A stretch of DNA of 64,000 nt from the NCBI RefSeq assembly GCF_000300535.1, contig NZ_AMSH01000008.1, forward strand, positions 1 through 64,000, given 5' to 3'. Positions 55,444-64,000 of this stretch are shown here, in pieces. The notes beneath the pieces are model-generated. The model was given only the letters and a program-made list of their open reading frames with translations, ran no database searches and had not been told where the DNA came from. The DNA is from Bacillus xiamenensis. GTDB taxonomy: Bacteria > Bacillota > Bacilli > Bacillales > Bacillaceae. The translations under genes were made by a program, and so were the position numbers. Numbering within the stretch: the first letter of the stretch is position 1; each line of letters opens with the position of its first letter.

Positions 55444-56844
55444 CTATTTTGCCAATTCATACATGGCTTGTGCATATAGAGCTGTTGCTCTTAGTAAGTC
55501 ATCAATTTCGATATATTCATCTTTTTGGTGTGCACAATCTGGTCTTCCTGGGAATAGCGGGCCAAAGGCAACTCCTGCCTCTAATGACCTCGCATACGTT
55601 CCTCCCCCAATCGCAATGAGGGTCGCAGGATCTCCAGTTTGTTCTTCATATACCCGCTGCAATGTTTTCACAAGTGGATGATCTTTTGAGACGTGATGCG
55701 GAGGGCTGTCGTCAAATTTCTCAATGACTGCTCCTTTGATACGTTCCATTCCTTTTCTGACTTCCTTCCCGTCCGCTGTCACTGGATACCGGACATTTAG
55801 CCCAAGCTTTGCTTCCTCGTTTTGCGTATAGCGGATCGTCCCCACATTCAAGGTCAAGTCGCCGCTAATGTCATCCTTACAAGCAATGCCCAGCTTTTGT
55901 CCTCGTGTGTCTTGATCAAATAACGCATTTATTTGTGATGTAAAAGCAAGCCCTTGTTCATCTAATTCATGCTCACATAAGAAATTTGCCATATGAATGC
56001 CCGCATTTGTACCATGCGCCGGCTCCATTGCATGAACCGATACACCTTTTAATGTGAAGGTCAGTCCATCCGCTGTCATCTTTACCTCACCGGTTAATTG
56101 ATTTTCTGCGAGATAGGCTTCAAAAGCTGTTTTCAATGCTTCAGCATCGTGTTCGTTTGTTGCTGCCACAATCGCTTTGGCTTCATCTGGCACCATATTG
56201 AGTCTCATGCCTGATGTGAATTGCTTGAGGGTATAACGCTTATTTTCTTCTGATTGTTCGTATGTAAAGGAGACGATGGCATCAATGATCCCTTTTTCAG
56301 CATGAATGATGGGGAAATCTGCATCTGGCGCAAAGCCAATTTGCGGCATTGCCTCATGCTTGAAATAGTGATCCACACAGCGCCAATCGCTTTCTTCATC
56401 TGTTCCGATGATCATTCGAATTTTTTTAGACAGCTTCAGCCCTGCGTCTTTTAATATCTTCAGTGCGTAAAAAGCCGCCATGGTTGGCCCTTTATCATCA
56501 ATGGCCCCTCTTGCAAATAGTTTATTTTCTCTTATGTCGGCTGAAAATGGCGGGGTTGTCCAGCCTTCACCAGCAGGCACGACATCCACATGACATAACA
56601 CACCGACGATGTCTTCGCCTTCTCCATATTCAATATGACCGGCATAGCCATCAACATTTTTCACTGTAAAGCCTTCGTCTTGCCCTTTTTTCAGCATATA
56701 CTGAAGGGCCTGATCTACTTTTTCTCCAAATGGCTTCCCTTCTGTTCCACCTTCTTCATCAAGAACACTTTCAATTTGTAAAAAAGATTGTGTGTCCTTT
56801 ATCAAGTCTTCCTTCTTTCGTATGACTTCAGCTTCCCAATTCAT
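55444..56844 (-). CDS. ytjP: Dipeptidase YtjP (PepV, M20 family)
   Basis: Cytosolic zinc dipeptidase. The 466-residue protein has the M20 metal motifs: GVLCHVDVVPAGEG (His, Asp), FARGAIDDKGPTMAAFYALK (bridging Asp), IIGTDEESDWRCVDHY (catalytic and metal Glu) and FAPDADFPIIHAEKG (Asp). The late GPLFPGRPDCAHQKDE supplies the last His. The ATG at 56844 is behind AAGGAGG and gives the B. subtilis length (463). Divergent from pbuO. Confidence 0.94.
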   Translation of the reverse strand: MNWEAEVIRKKEDLIKDTQSFLQIESVLDEEGGTEGKPFGEKVDQALQYMLKKGQDEGFTVKNVDGYAGHIEYGEGEDIVGVLCHVDVVPAGEGWTTPPFSADIRENKLFARGAIDDKGPTMAAFYALKILKDAGLKLSKKIRMIIGTDEESDWRCVDHYFKHEAMPQIGFAPDADFPIIHAEKGIIDAIVSFTYEQSEENKRYTLKQFTSGMRLNMVPDEAKAIVAATNEHDAEALKTAFEAYLAENQLTGEVKMTADGLTFTLKGVSVHAMEPAHGTNAGIHMANFLCEHELDEQGLAFTSQINALFDQDTRGQKLGIACKDDISGDLTLNVGTIRYTQNEEAKLGLNVRYPVTADGKEVRKGMERIKGAVIEKFDDSPPHHVSKDHPLVKTLQRVYEEQTGDPATLIAIGGGTYARSLEAGVAFGPLFPGRPDCAHQKDEYIEIDDLLRATALYAQAMYELAK

Positions 56845-56868
56845 TTTCCATTCCTCCTTGAAAAAAGG

Positions 56869-56897
56869 TTGCAATCCACCCTTAAAACGAATATTAT
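56869..56897 (+). promoter_or_regulatory. Promoter of pbuO
   Basis: TTGCAA (56869-56874) and TATTAT (56892-56897), spacer 17. Confidence 0.6.
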
Positions 56898-56927
56898 ATT
56901 AAGTGTTTTGTAATAATGTTCGTAAAT
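56884..56927. promoter_or_regulatory. Putative PurBox pair upstream of pbuO
   Basis: Inverted CGAA (56888-56891, context AAAACGAATATTA) and TTCG (56919-56922, context AATGTTCGTAAAT) flank the -10. Their sequence fits PurR boxes, though the 27-base distance between cores should be checked. B. subtilis pbuO belongs to the PurR regulon. Confidence 0.5.
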
Positions 56928-56937
56928 GGAGGATTTT

Positions 56938-58236
56938 ATGTTTCACTTAAAAGAAAATCAAACCAACATAAAGAAAGAATTGCTCGCGGGTATGACGACA
57001 TTCTTTACTATGGTATATATTGTTGCCGTCAATCCAGGAATTCTTTCAGATACAGGCATTCCTTTTGACCAAGTCTTTACTGCAACAATTATCGCTGCTG
57101 TTGTCGGCACGCTCTGGATGGCACTCTTTGCCAACTATCCGATTGCCATTGCACCGGGTATGGGGCTGAATGTCTATTTCACCGTCACTGTTGTCGGCGG
57201 CGGCGGTCTCAGCTATCAAACAGCGTTCAGTGCGGTATTTGTTGCTGGTATACTCTTTATTATTTTATCGTTAACATCCCTTAGAAAACAACTGATTGAA
57301 GCCATTCCAGATAATTTAAAGTACGGCATTACAGCAGGAATCGGCCTTTTCATTGCATTCATTGGTCTAAGACAGTCTGGCATCATTGCCGCTGATCCGC
57401 AAAATCTTGTGAAACTCGGTCATTTAAGCTCACCAGTTGTGATTTTGACACTCGTTGGCTTAATGATTTCGGTTATTTTAATGGTTCTTCAAGTCAATGG
57501 AGCGCTGTTTATCGGCATGTTAGCGACCACTTTAATTGCACTTGCAACTGGTCAGCTTCACTTGCCTAAAGTGCCGGTAGACATTCCTGCATTGCCTGAA
57601 GGGATGCTAATTACAAATCCATTCGCTGCGTTTGGTGATGTATTCACACATCATTTGTATGCCGTCGTATTCTCATTCTTACTTGTGACGATTTTTGATA
57701 CAACAGGAACGATGATCGGAGTTGCGGAACAAGCAGGATTAATGAAAAATGGCCAGCTGCCAAAGGTCCGCAGAGCCTTGCTTGCTGACTCTGCTGCGAC
57801 GACGATTGGTTCTATGTTTGGAACAAGCCCAACCACAGCTTATATTGAATCATCATCAGGGGTTGCTGCTGGCGGAAGAACTGGACTGACCTCTTTAACG
57901 GTTGCTGCTTTGTTTATTGTCGCATTGTTTTTTGGCCCACTCGTTCAAGCCATTTCTTCCTTACCATCCATCACATCACCTGTTTTAATTATTGTCGGCT
58001 GCTTGATGATGAACTCAGTGTCACGCATTCGCTGGAACGAGCTTGACGAAGCATTTCCTGCTTTTCTTGTGATCCTTTCCATGCCGCTGACATCTAGTAT
58101 TTCTACTGGAATTTCACTTGGATTTATTTCATATCCACTAGTGAAATTGGCAAAAGGGAAATGGAAAGAAGTGCATATTCTTGTTCTCATTTTTGCCATC
58201 TTATTTTTCATACAGCTCTTTTTCTTAGAAGGATAA
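56938..58236 (+). CDS. pbuO: Guanine/hypoxanthine permease PbuO (NCS2/AzgA-like)
   Basis: Proton-coupled purine-base importer in the membrane. The 432-residue protein has 12 or so hydrophobic segments and the AzgA-like motifs ELLAGMTTFFTMVYIVAVNP, ANYPIAIAPGMGLNVYF, GLRQSGIIAADP, and GTSPTTAYIESSSGVAAGGRTG. The ATG at 56938 follows GGAGG; an in-frame upstream codon at 56926 is not needed. Paralogue of PbuG; called PbuO by gene order (ytjP-pbuO-ytzE). Confidence 0.92.
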   Translation: MFHLKENQTNIKKELLAGMTTFFTMVYIVAVNPGILSDTGIPFDQVFTATIIAAVVGTLWMALFANYPIAIAPGMGLNVYFTVTVVGGGGLSYQTAFSAVFVAGILFIILSLTSLRKQLIEAIPDNLKYGITAGIGLFIAFIGLRQSGIIAADPQNLVKLGHLSSPVVILTLVGLMISVILMVLQVNGALFIGMLATTLIALATGQLHLPKVPVDIPALPEGMLITNPFAAFGDVFTHHLYAVVFSFLLVTIFDTTGTMIGVAEQAGLMKNGQLPKVRRALLADSAATTIGSMFGTSPTTAYIESSSGVAAGGRTGLTSLTVAALFIVALFFGPLVQAISSLPSITSPVLIIVGCLMMNSVSRIRWNELDEAFPAFLVILSMPLTSSISTGISLGFISYPLVKLAKGKWKEVHILVLIFAILFFIQLFFLEG

Positions 58237-58239
58237 ATT

Positions 58240-58279
58240 GAAAAAAGGGACATTCCCCGTTTGAATGTCCCTTTTTTCA
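58240..58279 (+). terminator. Terminator of pbuO
   Basis: AAAAAAGGGACATTC / GAATGTCCCTTTTTTC stem. Confidence 0.92.
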
Positions 58280-58605
58280 TTTGATTGATTTTTTTATTTT
58301 GTAAATTTTCAATGTTTATTTTTATTCTTTTCTCAGGTGACAATTCACTTCTTACCCCTTGTGTTTATTGGGTTGTAACCGAATTCAATTCATGATATAT
58401 AACACATGTCCATTCATGAAGACAAGTTTAAAAACACGTAAAGTTGACTTTTTGGTGGAACTAGATGCATAATAACGTGTATAATAGAATAAAACATTAA
58501 GAAACACGAACATTTACCATTGTTGCATGTCCTTATTTCGCAGTTTTAGTGTAGTAAGTTGTGGTTAGTCAAGTCCATCCGATCTTATTGATAGGGAGTG
58601 GTTTT
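58280..58605 (+). promoter_or_regulatory. Intergenic region with probable ytzE promoter
   Basis: 326 bases without a gene. TTGACT (58444-58449) with CATAAT (58468-58473, spacer 18) could drive ytzE, and a TATAAT at 58480-58485 is nearby. No riboswitch-like structure seen. Confidence 0.4.
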
Positions 58606-58827
58606 TTGAAACCTTCAACAAACCGTATGATGACTCGAATAAAATCAGTCTATATGTTCATTCAAGAGAAAGGTCTTGTGACGACACAAGAGCTGGTTGA
58701 TGAATTCGGGATCACACCTAGAACCATTCAAAGAGACTTAAACGTGCTTGCCTATAACGATCTTGTTCATAGTCCAAGCCGAGGCAAATGGGAAACAACG
58801 AGAAAAAAAGTAAAAATATCATCTTAG
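58606..58827 (+). CDS. ytzE: DeoR-type HTH protein YtzE
   Basis: A 73-residue stand-alone DeoR-family winged-helix DNA-binding domain (EKGLVTTQELVDEFGITPRT then IQRDLNVLAYNDL). It has no sugar-phosphate sensor domain, so it may act constitutively or with a partner. Start is TTG at 58606 with GGGAGTG upstream, giving B. subtilis YtzE length (72); the frame upstream to 58561 has no start signals. Convergent with the pseudouridine synthase gene. Targets unknown. Confidence 0.85.
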   Translation: MKPSTNRMMTRIKSVYMFIQEKGLVTTQELVDEFGITPRTIQRDLNVLAYNDLVHSPSRGKWETTRKKVKISS

Positions 58828-58849
58828 GCGAATAATGAATTGTCCATAT

Positions 58850-58887
58850 AACAAAAAGAACCGGCGAGATGTCGGTTCTTTTCTTTT
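58850..58887. terminator. Terminator between ytzE and the pseudouridine synthase gene
   Basis: AAAAGAACCG / CGGTTCTTTT stem, A and T runs on both sides. Confidence 0.9.
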
Positions 58888-58895
58888 GCTCTATT

Positions 58896-59612
58896 TTAAT
58901 CACGATGGATTAAGCTGTCTAACTCCTCGTCTGTCAATTCACGGTACTCCCCGGGTGCTAACTCCTCGTCTAATGAGACAGGGCCCATTGACAGTCGTTT
59001 TAGAAATATCACTTCATTGCCCACGGCTTGTGCCATCAGCTTCACTTGATGGTATTTCCCTTCAGTAATCGTTAAACGAATTCGTGTATCCGCCTCTTGA
59101 TTCGCATCCACTTCAACCTTTGCCGGCTTCGTTTGGTAGTCGTCTAAAATCACAACCCCCTCTTCAAGACGTTTCATGTCTTGATCTCCGAGCGGATATT
59201 TCAGATGAACTTCATACGTTTTCGGGACATGCTTTTTTGGAGAAAGTAATTGATGTGCGAGCTGTCCATCATTTGTCAGGAGGAGAAGACCAACTGTGTC
59301 CTTATCCAGTCTCCCCACAGGGAACGGCTCCCTTGCGATATCCTCCGGCTCCAGTAGATCGACAACCGTCTCATCTCGCAGATCCTCTGTTGCTGAAATG
59401 ACGCCATCCGGCTTGTTCATCATTAAATAAATGAATTCTTTATACTCTACACGCTCTCCGTGCACGAGCACTTCATCATTTGATGGATCGACATGATCTT
59501 TCACCTGCTTCGCCACTTCTCCATTCACTGTGACAGCCCTTGCCTTGACCAGCTTCTTCACATCTTTTCTTGAACCAAAGCCGCTATTGGCAAGCAATTT
59601 ATCCAGCCTCAT
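58896..59612 (-). CDS. ytzG: 16S rRNA pseudouridine(516) synthase (RsuA family, YtzG)
   Basis: Isomerises a uridine of 16S rRNA. The 238-residue protein has an N-terminal S4 domain (MRLDKLLANSGFGSRKDVKK), a linker, and the RsuA/RluB catalytic block FPVGRLDKDTVGLLLLTNDG, whose Asp is the nucleophile. EGKYHQVKLMAQAVGNEV completes the fold. Length and order fit RsuA. Starts 17 bases after murJ stops on the same strand. The site 516 is a family inference. Confidence 0.9.
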   Translation of the reverse strand: MRLDKLLANSGFGSRKDVKKLVKARAVTVNGEVAKQVKDHVDPSNDEVLVHGERVEYKEFIYLMMNKPDGVISATEDLRDETVVDLLEPEDIAREPFPVGRLDKDTVGLLLLTNDGQLAHQLLSPKKHVPKTYEVHLKYPLGDQDMKRLEEGVVILDDYQTKPAKVEVDANQEADTRIRLTITEGKYHQVKLMAQAVGNEVIFLKRLSMGPVSLDEELAPGEYRELTDEELDSLIHRD

Positions 59613-59628
59613 GATGATCCACCTCTTC

Positions 59629-61251
59629 TTAACTCTTTTGTTTTAAAAATGACGGCATACGTCTGCCAAGTACACGCTCTAATAATCCAACTTTGTAAGA
59701 TAGGAACATGTACACACCACCGCCAGTGATCATTGAAATCAAAATGACAATACCAGCTTGTACAATTCCGCCTTCATAAGAGATCACTTGACTCACAAGC
59801 TGACTCGTCACATAAGCCACTACAGCCATGATCGCCGTTAAAATACTAATGAGAATAAAACGTTTAAAAATCCTGCGGAACGAATAGCCTGCATGGCGCT
59901 TGATCATGATGAACATATACAAGATCGATGCACTGTAGCCTAGTGCAGTTGCGAGCACAGAACCGTTTCCTTGCAGCCAGCTAATCAGCGGGATATTCAG
60001 AACCGTTTTAATGATAATCCCTAACATAAGACTGACAATCGCAAATTTTTGTTTGTTAATCCCCTGCAAAATTGCTGCGTTAATCGTGAATAAAGAAAAC
60101 AATAACGCAACTGGTGCATACCAGAACAAAATAGAAATCCCAATCTCAGGATGCACAGACGGATAGAAAAACCAATAAACCGGTCCAGCCAATGCCGAGA
60201 TTCCAAATGACGCAGGCAGAACGAAGAATAAAATCACCTGCATCGTTTGATCAATTTGCCGATTCAGCAGCTTGTAATTACGTGAGGTAAAGGATTCGGT
60301 AATCGTCGGAATCAGTGTTAAGCCAAATGCGGTTGCAAGTGACACAGGGATCATGACGAGCTTTGGTAAATAAAGCGTCACAATAGACAGAACCGCTGTA
60401 CTAATGTCCTGATGCCCTGATGCAATCATGGCTCTGTTAATTGTATTTGTATCAATATAAGAATAGATTGGAATCGCAAGTCCAACAAACACATATGGTG
60501 CTGCATAGCTGAACAGCTCTGTAAACATTTGCTTATAAGATAAATTAGAATAAGCGCCTGTATTCGGCTGCATAGCCAAAAGCCGATCCTTCCGCTTCAG
60601 CCAATATACATACAGCGTAAATAGTCCGCCAAACGCACCGATGAGTGCCGCAAATGTGGCATAACCGACCGCAATGACAAGCCCGCCGTCAAGCACCTTT
60701 AAAATAATAAACGTCGCTGTTAATAGGAAGATGATTCTGACAAGTTGTTCGATGACTTGGGAAACAGCTGTCGGTCCCATCATCGAGTGCCCTTGGAAGA
60801 ACCCCCGCACAAGACTCATAATTGGTACAACCAAAAGACCTAAACTGACCATTCGAATCACATAGACCACTTGATCGACCGTCAAACCGCCTGTTTCATT
60901 CGATCCGCCAAGCTGAATTTTGGCAAAAATCGGGGCGGTCAAATATAAAATAGAAAAGGCGATAATACCGGTGACAAGCATGACCGACATACCCGCCCTG
61001 AACATTTTTCTTGTTGTCTCATAATCGCCGATTGCATTATATTTGGAGACAAATTTCGATACCGCTGTTGGAAAACCAAGTGTAGCAATACTTAAAAAGA
61101 TCGTATACTGATTGTATCCATATTGGAATAGCGCACCACCAGTCGCTCCGACCATTGCGCTAAATGGAATTAAGTAAATCATACCGAGAATACGAGAGAG
61201 ATAAGTCCCAATCGTTAAAACCAACGTACCACGAAGCAGTTTATTAGACAT
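59629..61251 (-). CDS. murJ: Lipid II flippase MurJ (YtgP)
   Basis: MOP-superfamily membrane flippase that moves lipid II across the membrane. The 540-residue protein has about 14 hydrophobic helices: MSNKLLRGTLVLTIGTYLSR at the start, IYLIPFSAMVGATGGALFQY, YVFVGLAIPIYSYIDTNTIN and INAAILQGINKQKFA. B. subtilis YtgP was shown to be MurJ. The ATG at 61251 was preferred over codons up to 61266 by the match to that protein. Upstream of the pseudouridine synthase gene, probably one transcript. Confidence 0.93.
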   Translation of the reverse strand: MSNKLLRGTLVLTIGTYLSRILGMIYLIPFSAMVGATGGALFQYGYNQYTIFLSIATLGFPTAVSKFVSKYNAIGDYETTRKMFRAGMSVMLVTGIIAFSILYLTAPIFAKIQLGGSNETGGLTVDQVVYVIRMVSLGLLVVPIMSLVRGFFQGHSMMGPTAVSQVIEQLVRIIFLLTATFIILKVLDGGLVIAVGYATFAALIGAFGGLFTLYVYWLKRKDRLLAMQPNTGAYSNLSYKQMFTELFSYAAPYVFVGLAIPIYSYIDTNTINRAMIASGHQDISTAVLSIVTLYLPKLVMIPVSLATAFGLTLIPTITESFTSRNYKLLNRQIDQTMQVILFFVLPASFGISALAGPVYWFFYPSVHPEIGISILFWYAPVALLFSLFTINAAILQGINKQKFAIVSLMLGIIIKTVLNIPLISWLQGNGSVLATALGYSASILYMFIMIKRHAGYSFRRIFKRFILISILTAIMAVVAYVTSQLVSQVISYEGGIVQAGIVILISMITGGGVYMFLSYKVGLLERVLGRRMPSFLKQKS

Positions 61252-61426
61252 GCGCTTAACCACCATTTTTCTAATGAATATTCAACTTAACTATTTTACC
61301 ACATCATTTCATCGCACAGGTAACAATTCCAATACAGAAGTCACAAAACCAATCAATTCATATTTCAGCCTTCCCTGATCTTCGTTATAATAGAGAAATG
61401 ACTGAAAGTAGAAAGAGGAATGTAAC

Positions 61427-62698
61427 ATGAAACATTATGATGTCATTGTCATTGGCGGCGGACCTTCTGGACTGATGGCCGCGATTGCATCAGCAGAGCA
61501 CGGTGCAACTGTTCTGTTAATTGACAAAGGAAACAAACTTGGCAGAAAGCTGGCCATTTCTGGCGGCGGACGCTGCAATGTGACCAATCGTCTTCCAGTA
61601 GAAGAAATCATCAAGCATATCCCCGGAAACGGCCGTTTTCTATATAGTGCATTTTCTGAGTTCAATAACGAAGATATCATTTCATTCTTTGAACAGCTAG
61701 GTATTGAACTAAAAGAAGAAGACCATGGACGTATGTTCCCTGTCTCAAACAAGGCACAATCTGTTGTGGATGCCCTATTAGACAGGCTCCGTGCGCTCAA
61801 TGTCACCATTCGAACGAATGAAAAGATTAAAACAGTTCTGTATCAAGACGGACAAGCGGCGGGAATTGTTACAAATAATGATGAAAAAATTTCAAGTGAC
61901 GCCGTTGTCATTGCCGTAGGAGGAAAAAGTGTGCCGCATACAGGCTCTACCGGCGATGGCTATGCATGGGCACAAGCCGCTGGTCATACCATTACAGAGC
62001 TCTTTCCAACAGAAGTACCCGTTACATCAGATGAACGTTTTATTAAGGAGAAAGTGCTTCAAGGTCTTTCGTTGCGAAGTGTGGCGGTGAGTGTATTAAA
62101 TAAAAAAGGAAAACCTGTTGTCACCCATGTCATGGATATGATCTTTACGCACTTCGGGTTATCAGGCCCAGCAGTTCTCAGATGCAGCGGATTTGTTGTA
62201 AAGGAGCTGAAAAAACAGCCGACCGTCCGTCTGCAAATTGACTTATATCCGAAGCTCAATGACGAGGAGCTGTTCCAAAAGCTTCATCGCGATTTAAAAG
62301 ATGAACCAAAAAAAGCCATTAAAAATGTACTAAAGTCTTGGATGCAAGAACGCTACTTATTATTCCTTTTAGAGCGGAATGGCATTGATCCGCAAGATAC
62401 GTTCTCTGGCCTCGCCAAAGATAAACTGCGTGCGTTTGCCCATGATTGCAAACATTTCATCGTTCATGCGAATGGAACGTTATCTCTGGATAAAGCATTT
62501 GTCACAGGTGGCGGCGTTTCTGTCAAAGAGATTGAACCGAAGAAAATGGCATCTAAAAAAATGCGTGGTCTTTATTTCTGCGGAGAGATTTTAGATATTC
62601 ACGGTTACACAGGCGGCTACAATATTACGTCAGCACTTGTGACAGGCAGGCTGGCTGGTATGAATGCGGCACTAGAAGTAAAGGAGAGATTTCAATGA
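61427..62698 (+). CDS. ytfP: HI0933-family flavoprotein YtfP
   Basis: FAD-binding protein of the HI0933/YhiN family, predicted oxidoreductase of unknown substrate. The 423-residue protein has the dinucleotide motif [21 protein letters not shown] at the N-terminus (residues 5-25), [33 protein letters not shown], and a C-terminal FAD block [19 protein letters not shown]. All are typical. AGAGGAATG precedes the ATG. Its end overlaps a small membrane-protein gene by four bases. Confidence 0.9.
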   Translation: MKHYDVIVIGGGPSGLMAAIASAEHGATVLLIDKGNKLGRKLAISGGGRCNVTNRLPVEEIIKHIPGNGRFLYSAFSEFNNEDIISFFEQLGIELKEEDHGRMFPVSNKAQSVVDALLDRLRALNVTIRTNEKIKTVLYQDGQAAGIVTNNDEKISSDAVVIAVGGKSVPHTGSTGDGYAWAQAAGHTITELFPTEVPVTSDERFIKEKVLQGLSLRSVAVSVLNKKGKPVVTHVMDMIFTHFGLSGPAVLRCSGFVVKELKKQPTVRLQIDLYPKLNDEELFQKLHRDLKDEPKKAIKNVLKSWMQERYLLFLLERNGIDPQDTFSGLAKDKLRAFAHDCKHFIVHANGTLSLDKAFVTGGGVSVKEIEPKKMASKKMRGLYFCGEILDIHGYTGGYNITSALVTGRLAGMNAALEVKERFQ

Positions 62699-62895
62699 TT
62701 AGACGCGCACTTCCAATTGTCATTGCAGTCGTCATTAGCTTGACAGCGGCTGTCATCATGAAGCTGTCGATTTCCCCGTTAAAATTCGCGATTGTTTTGG
62801 CGTTTACCATTTTCGCTGTTTGCTTAAAAGAATATGTCTACCGTCTTCGTAAACGAATTGAGGAAAAATCGTCATCACATATCAATGATCGTTAA
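62695..62895 (+). CDS. Small membrane protein coupled to ytfP
   Basis: A 66-residue protein with two hydrophobic segments ([17 protein letters not shown] and [15 protein letters not shown]) and a basic C-terminal tail ([12 protein letters not shown]). ATG overlaps the ytfP stop (ATGA), and AAAGGAGAG lies inside the end of ytfP, so translation is coupled. Family not recognised; function unknown. Confidence 0.75.
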   Translation: MIRRALPIVIAVVISLTAAVIMKLSISPLKFAIVLAFTIFAVCLKEYVYRLRKRIEEKSSSHINDR

Positions 62896-62915
62896 ACGGA
62901 AGGAAACATGTGAAC

Positions 62916-62958
62916 GTAAAAAGGAGGTCGAGTGAGAAACTCGCCTCCTTTTTGTTTG
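62916..62958 (+). terminator. Terminator of ytfP operon
   Basis: AAAAAGGAGG / CCTCCTTTTT with inner CGAGT/ACTCG pairing, then GTTTG. Confidence 0.93.
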
Positions 62959-63032
62959 AAAATAGTGGAGAGAGGGGAATTAAAATAAAATCCTCTGCTT
63001 AAACGTGTAGAACAACAGGAGAGTGAGATGAT

Positions 63033-63398
63033 GTGAAAAACGTATCAAGTGTATTTTGGATTGTGATTGCTATCACATTTGTTGCTGTTCTATGGGGAGC
63101 CTTTTCTCCAGAAACATTGCAAAATGTGACAGATCAAATTCAAACATATATTACAAATGACTTTGGCTGGTATTATTTATTAGTGGTATCACTGCTTGTC
63201 GGCTTTTGTCTATTCTTTATCTTTAGCCCTATCGGAAAAATAACGCTCGGAAAACCGGGAGAATAGCCTGAATTTGGTCTGTAAATGGATTAATGGATGG
63301 ACCATCTTCTATTGGGCATGGTGGATCTCTTGGTCTCCATTTGTTGGCATTTTCATTGCACGTGTATCACGCGGACGAACCATTCGAGAATTTTTAGC
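63033..63398 (+). pseudogene. opuD: opuD remnant (glycine betaine BCCT transporter), nonsense plus internal deletion
   Basis: The first 77 codons (GTG start at 63033; NVSSVFWIVIAITFVAVLWG, then [34 protein letters not shown]) match the N-terminus of OpuD. TAG at 63264-63266 replaces a Lys codon; PEFGL follows in frame, then TAA. From about 63282 the sequence jumps to a mid-protein block ([16 protein letters not shown], then [21 protein letters not shown]) that in B. subtilis OpuD lies some 250 residues further on. So roughly 0.75-0.8 kb is deleted and the rest of the gene is gone after about 63396. Cannot make a transporter. Confidence 0.85.
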
Positions 63399-63521
63399 AG
63401 CGGCGGAAATGTCACAAAAGGGAACCTTAAACAATGGCTCGTTAACGGAGGAGACTTACAAGGCTACCTCTTTCAATGTGTTCACTGTAAGAAGCATCGG
63501 CTGCATATTGACGCTAGTTAA
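63399..63521 (+). pseudogene. C-terminal fragment of a CbrC/UPF0167-family gene
   Basis: Frame from about 63399 to TAG at 63519-63521 reads [20 protein letters not shown] and [13 protein letters not shown], the typical ending of CbrC-family proteins (GYLFxCxxCxxxxLHxD). No start or upstream part of such a gene exists; it is joined directly to the opuD fragment, so it marks the far side of a deletion or rearrangement. Confidence 0.65.
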
Positions 63522-63561
63522 ACGAAAAGGACCTTCCAAATAGGTCCTTTTTGGATGCCGT

Positions 63562-63744
63562 CTATTTTTTATATAAAATGAGCGCAGAAAAACAGTAGAG
63601 CTGTTCTCCCCCTTGCTCACAGATCACCGCTACATTGTATTTGATGTCAATAATTTGGTCGTCGTCCATTCCTCTTAAAAAGAGATTGATTTCGCTTTGT
63701 AAATCTTTCTCGTGTTCTTCATCAAATACAGCTACCTTCAGCAC
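63562..63744 (-). CDS. cse60: Sporulation protein Cse60 (YteV)
   Basis: Small protein made in the mother cell under sigma-E; function unknown. The chosen GTG start at 63744 gives exactly 60 residues, the size of B. subtilis Cse60, and has GAAGGGAG about 10 bases upstream. The sequence is strongly conserved (KVAVFDEEHEKDLQSEINLF, QLYCFSALILYKK at the end). A sigma-E-like promoter lies upstream. Right-hand neighbour is ytwF. Confidence 0.88.
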   Translation of the reverse strand: MLKVAVFDEEHEKDLQSEINLFLRGMDDDQIIDIKYNVAVICEQGGEQLYCFSALILYKK

Positions 63745-63763
63745 ATATGCCACTCTCCCTTCT

Positions 63764-63792
63764 CTTGCTACTCTATCTCTATGCATATAAGG
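63764..63792 (-). promoter_or_regulatory. Possible sigma-E promoter of cse60
   Basis: Minus-strand TCATATG and CATAGAGA with a 14-base spacer, close to KMATATT and CATACANT. The -10 lacks its last T. Confidence 0.5.
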
Positions 63793-63804
63793 GCGGGCAT
63801 ATGA

Positions 63805-63840
63805 ACAAAAAAAGCCTTCCATCTCGTCGATGAAAGGACT
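63805..63840 (-). terminator. Terminator of ytwF
   Basis: CCTTTCATC / GATGGAAGG stem with GACGA loop, then CTTTTTTTG on the minus strand. Confidence 0.88.
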
Positions 63841-63845
63841 TCATT

Positions 63846-64000
63846 TTACAGCTTCGGTTTTGTTTCTCCTGTCCATGCAAGCATGCCACCAACGACATTG
63901 GTTGCTTGATAGCCTTGGTCTTCTAAGAAATAGCAGACATTCTCACTGCGTTTTCCCGAACGGCAAATAATGTAATACTCTTGCGATTTATCGAACGCAT
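63846..64000 (-). CDS. ytwF: Rhodanese-domain protein YtwF (partial)
   Basis: The last 51 codons of a rhodanese gene that runs off the right edge. Visible: YYIICRSGKRSENVCYFLED with the persulfide Cys and loop CRSGKRS, then GYQATNVVGGMLAWTGETK, ending PKL. Small single-domain sulfurtransferase. In B. subtilis ytwF is near yteV (cse60), agreeing with the order here. Confidence 0.85.
   Translation of the reverse strand, partial: AFDKSQEYYIICRSGKRSENVCYFLEDQGYQATNVVGGMLAWTGETKPKL

Noticed and set aside
63274-63543. 89-codon frame as a separate gene
   Set aside because: Its first half is an internal piece of opuD and its second half is out of frame with the CbrC tail; no ribosome binding site.

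Overview
The window is a chromosomal segment of a low-GC Gram-positive endospore former of the genus Bacillus, most like the B. pumilus group. The evidence is B. subtilis-type gene order, AAGGAGG ribosome binding sites, an alpha/beta-type spore protein gene (sspA), a mother-cell sporulation gene (cse60), and regulatory sites typical of Bacillus: Tyr T-box, cre, Fur box, sigma-B, sigma-H and sigma-G promoters. Species assignment and family names come from remembered homologues; no search was run. Most start codons were chosen by ribosome binding site and by match to the usual family length.

Region 1 (1-10.3 kb) does not follow the B. subtilis order I know. It holds the DEAD-box helicase dbpA, the complete membrane-fluidity system des-desK-desR with a DesR-type operator, a Fur-box-controlled siderophore-binding lipoprotein, a decayed stretch, a cytosine/guanine-deaminase-like amidohydrolase, a divergent quinone reductase/MarR pair with two matching operators, a small Cys-rich bacteriocin-like gene with a small membrane-protein gene behind it, and a LysE-type exporter.

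Region 2 (10.4-23.0 kb) follows the B. subtilis ytcI-rpsD order: mbcS, sspA, thiI, nifZ, braB (here as a tandem pair), ezrA, hisJ, refZ, ytsP, rpsD. It mixes sulfur transfer to tRNA (nifZ-thiI), branched-chain amino acid uptake, control of FtsZ (ezrA, refZ) and ribosomal protein S4.

Region 3 (23.1-26.0 kb) is an accessory insertion between rpsD and tyrS: a membrane protein gene broken by an in-frame TGA, an isochorismatase-family hydrolase, a secreted LipA-type lipase, and a monooxygenase-fold gene broken by an in-frame TAG.

Region 4 (26.0-41 kb) holds tyrS with its T-box and acsA divergent from acuABC, an acetyl-CoA synthetase next to its acetyltransferase/deacetylase control system with cre sites between them. 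It continues with ccpA, aroA, the stress operon ytxGHJ with sigma-H and sigma-B promoters, murC and the DNA translocase sftA. The aroA-ytxJ gap carries two near-identical copies of a terminator-linked repeat whose end also appears at base 1 of the window.

Region 5 (41-64 kb) continues the ytp-ytf order: ytpR, ytpQ, ytpP, an orphan EIIC-like permease, ytoQ, ytoP, ytzB, malS, ytnP, trmB, ytzH, ytmP, ytlR, ytlQ, thpR, ytkP, a peptidase E, ytjP, pbuO, ytzE, a 16S pseudouridine synthase, murJ, ytfP, cse60 and a partial ytwF. B. subtilis genes motPS (next to ccpA) and amyX (next to ytmP) are missing. An opuD glycine-betaine transporter gene near the right end is reduced to two fragments joined to the tail of an unrelated CbrC-family gene. 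No rRNA, tRNA, CRISPR array, insertion sequence or prophage was seen.
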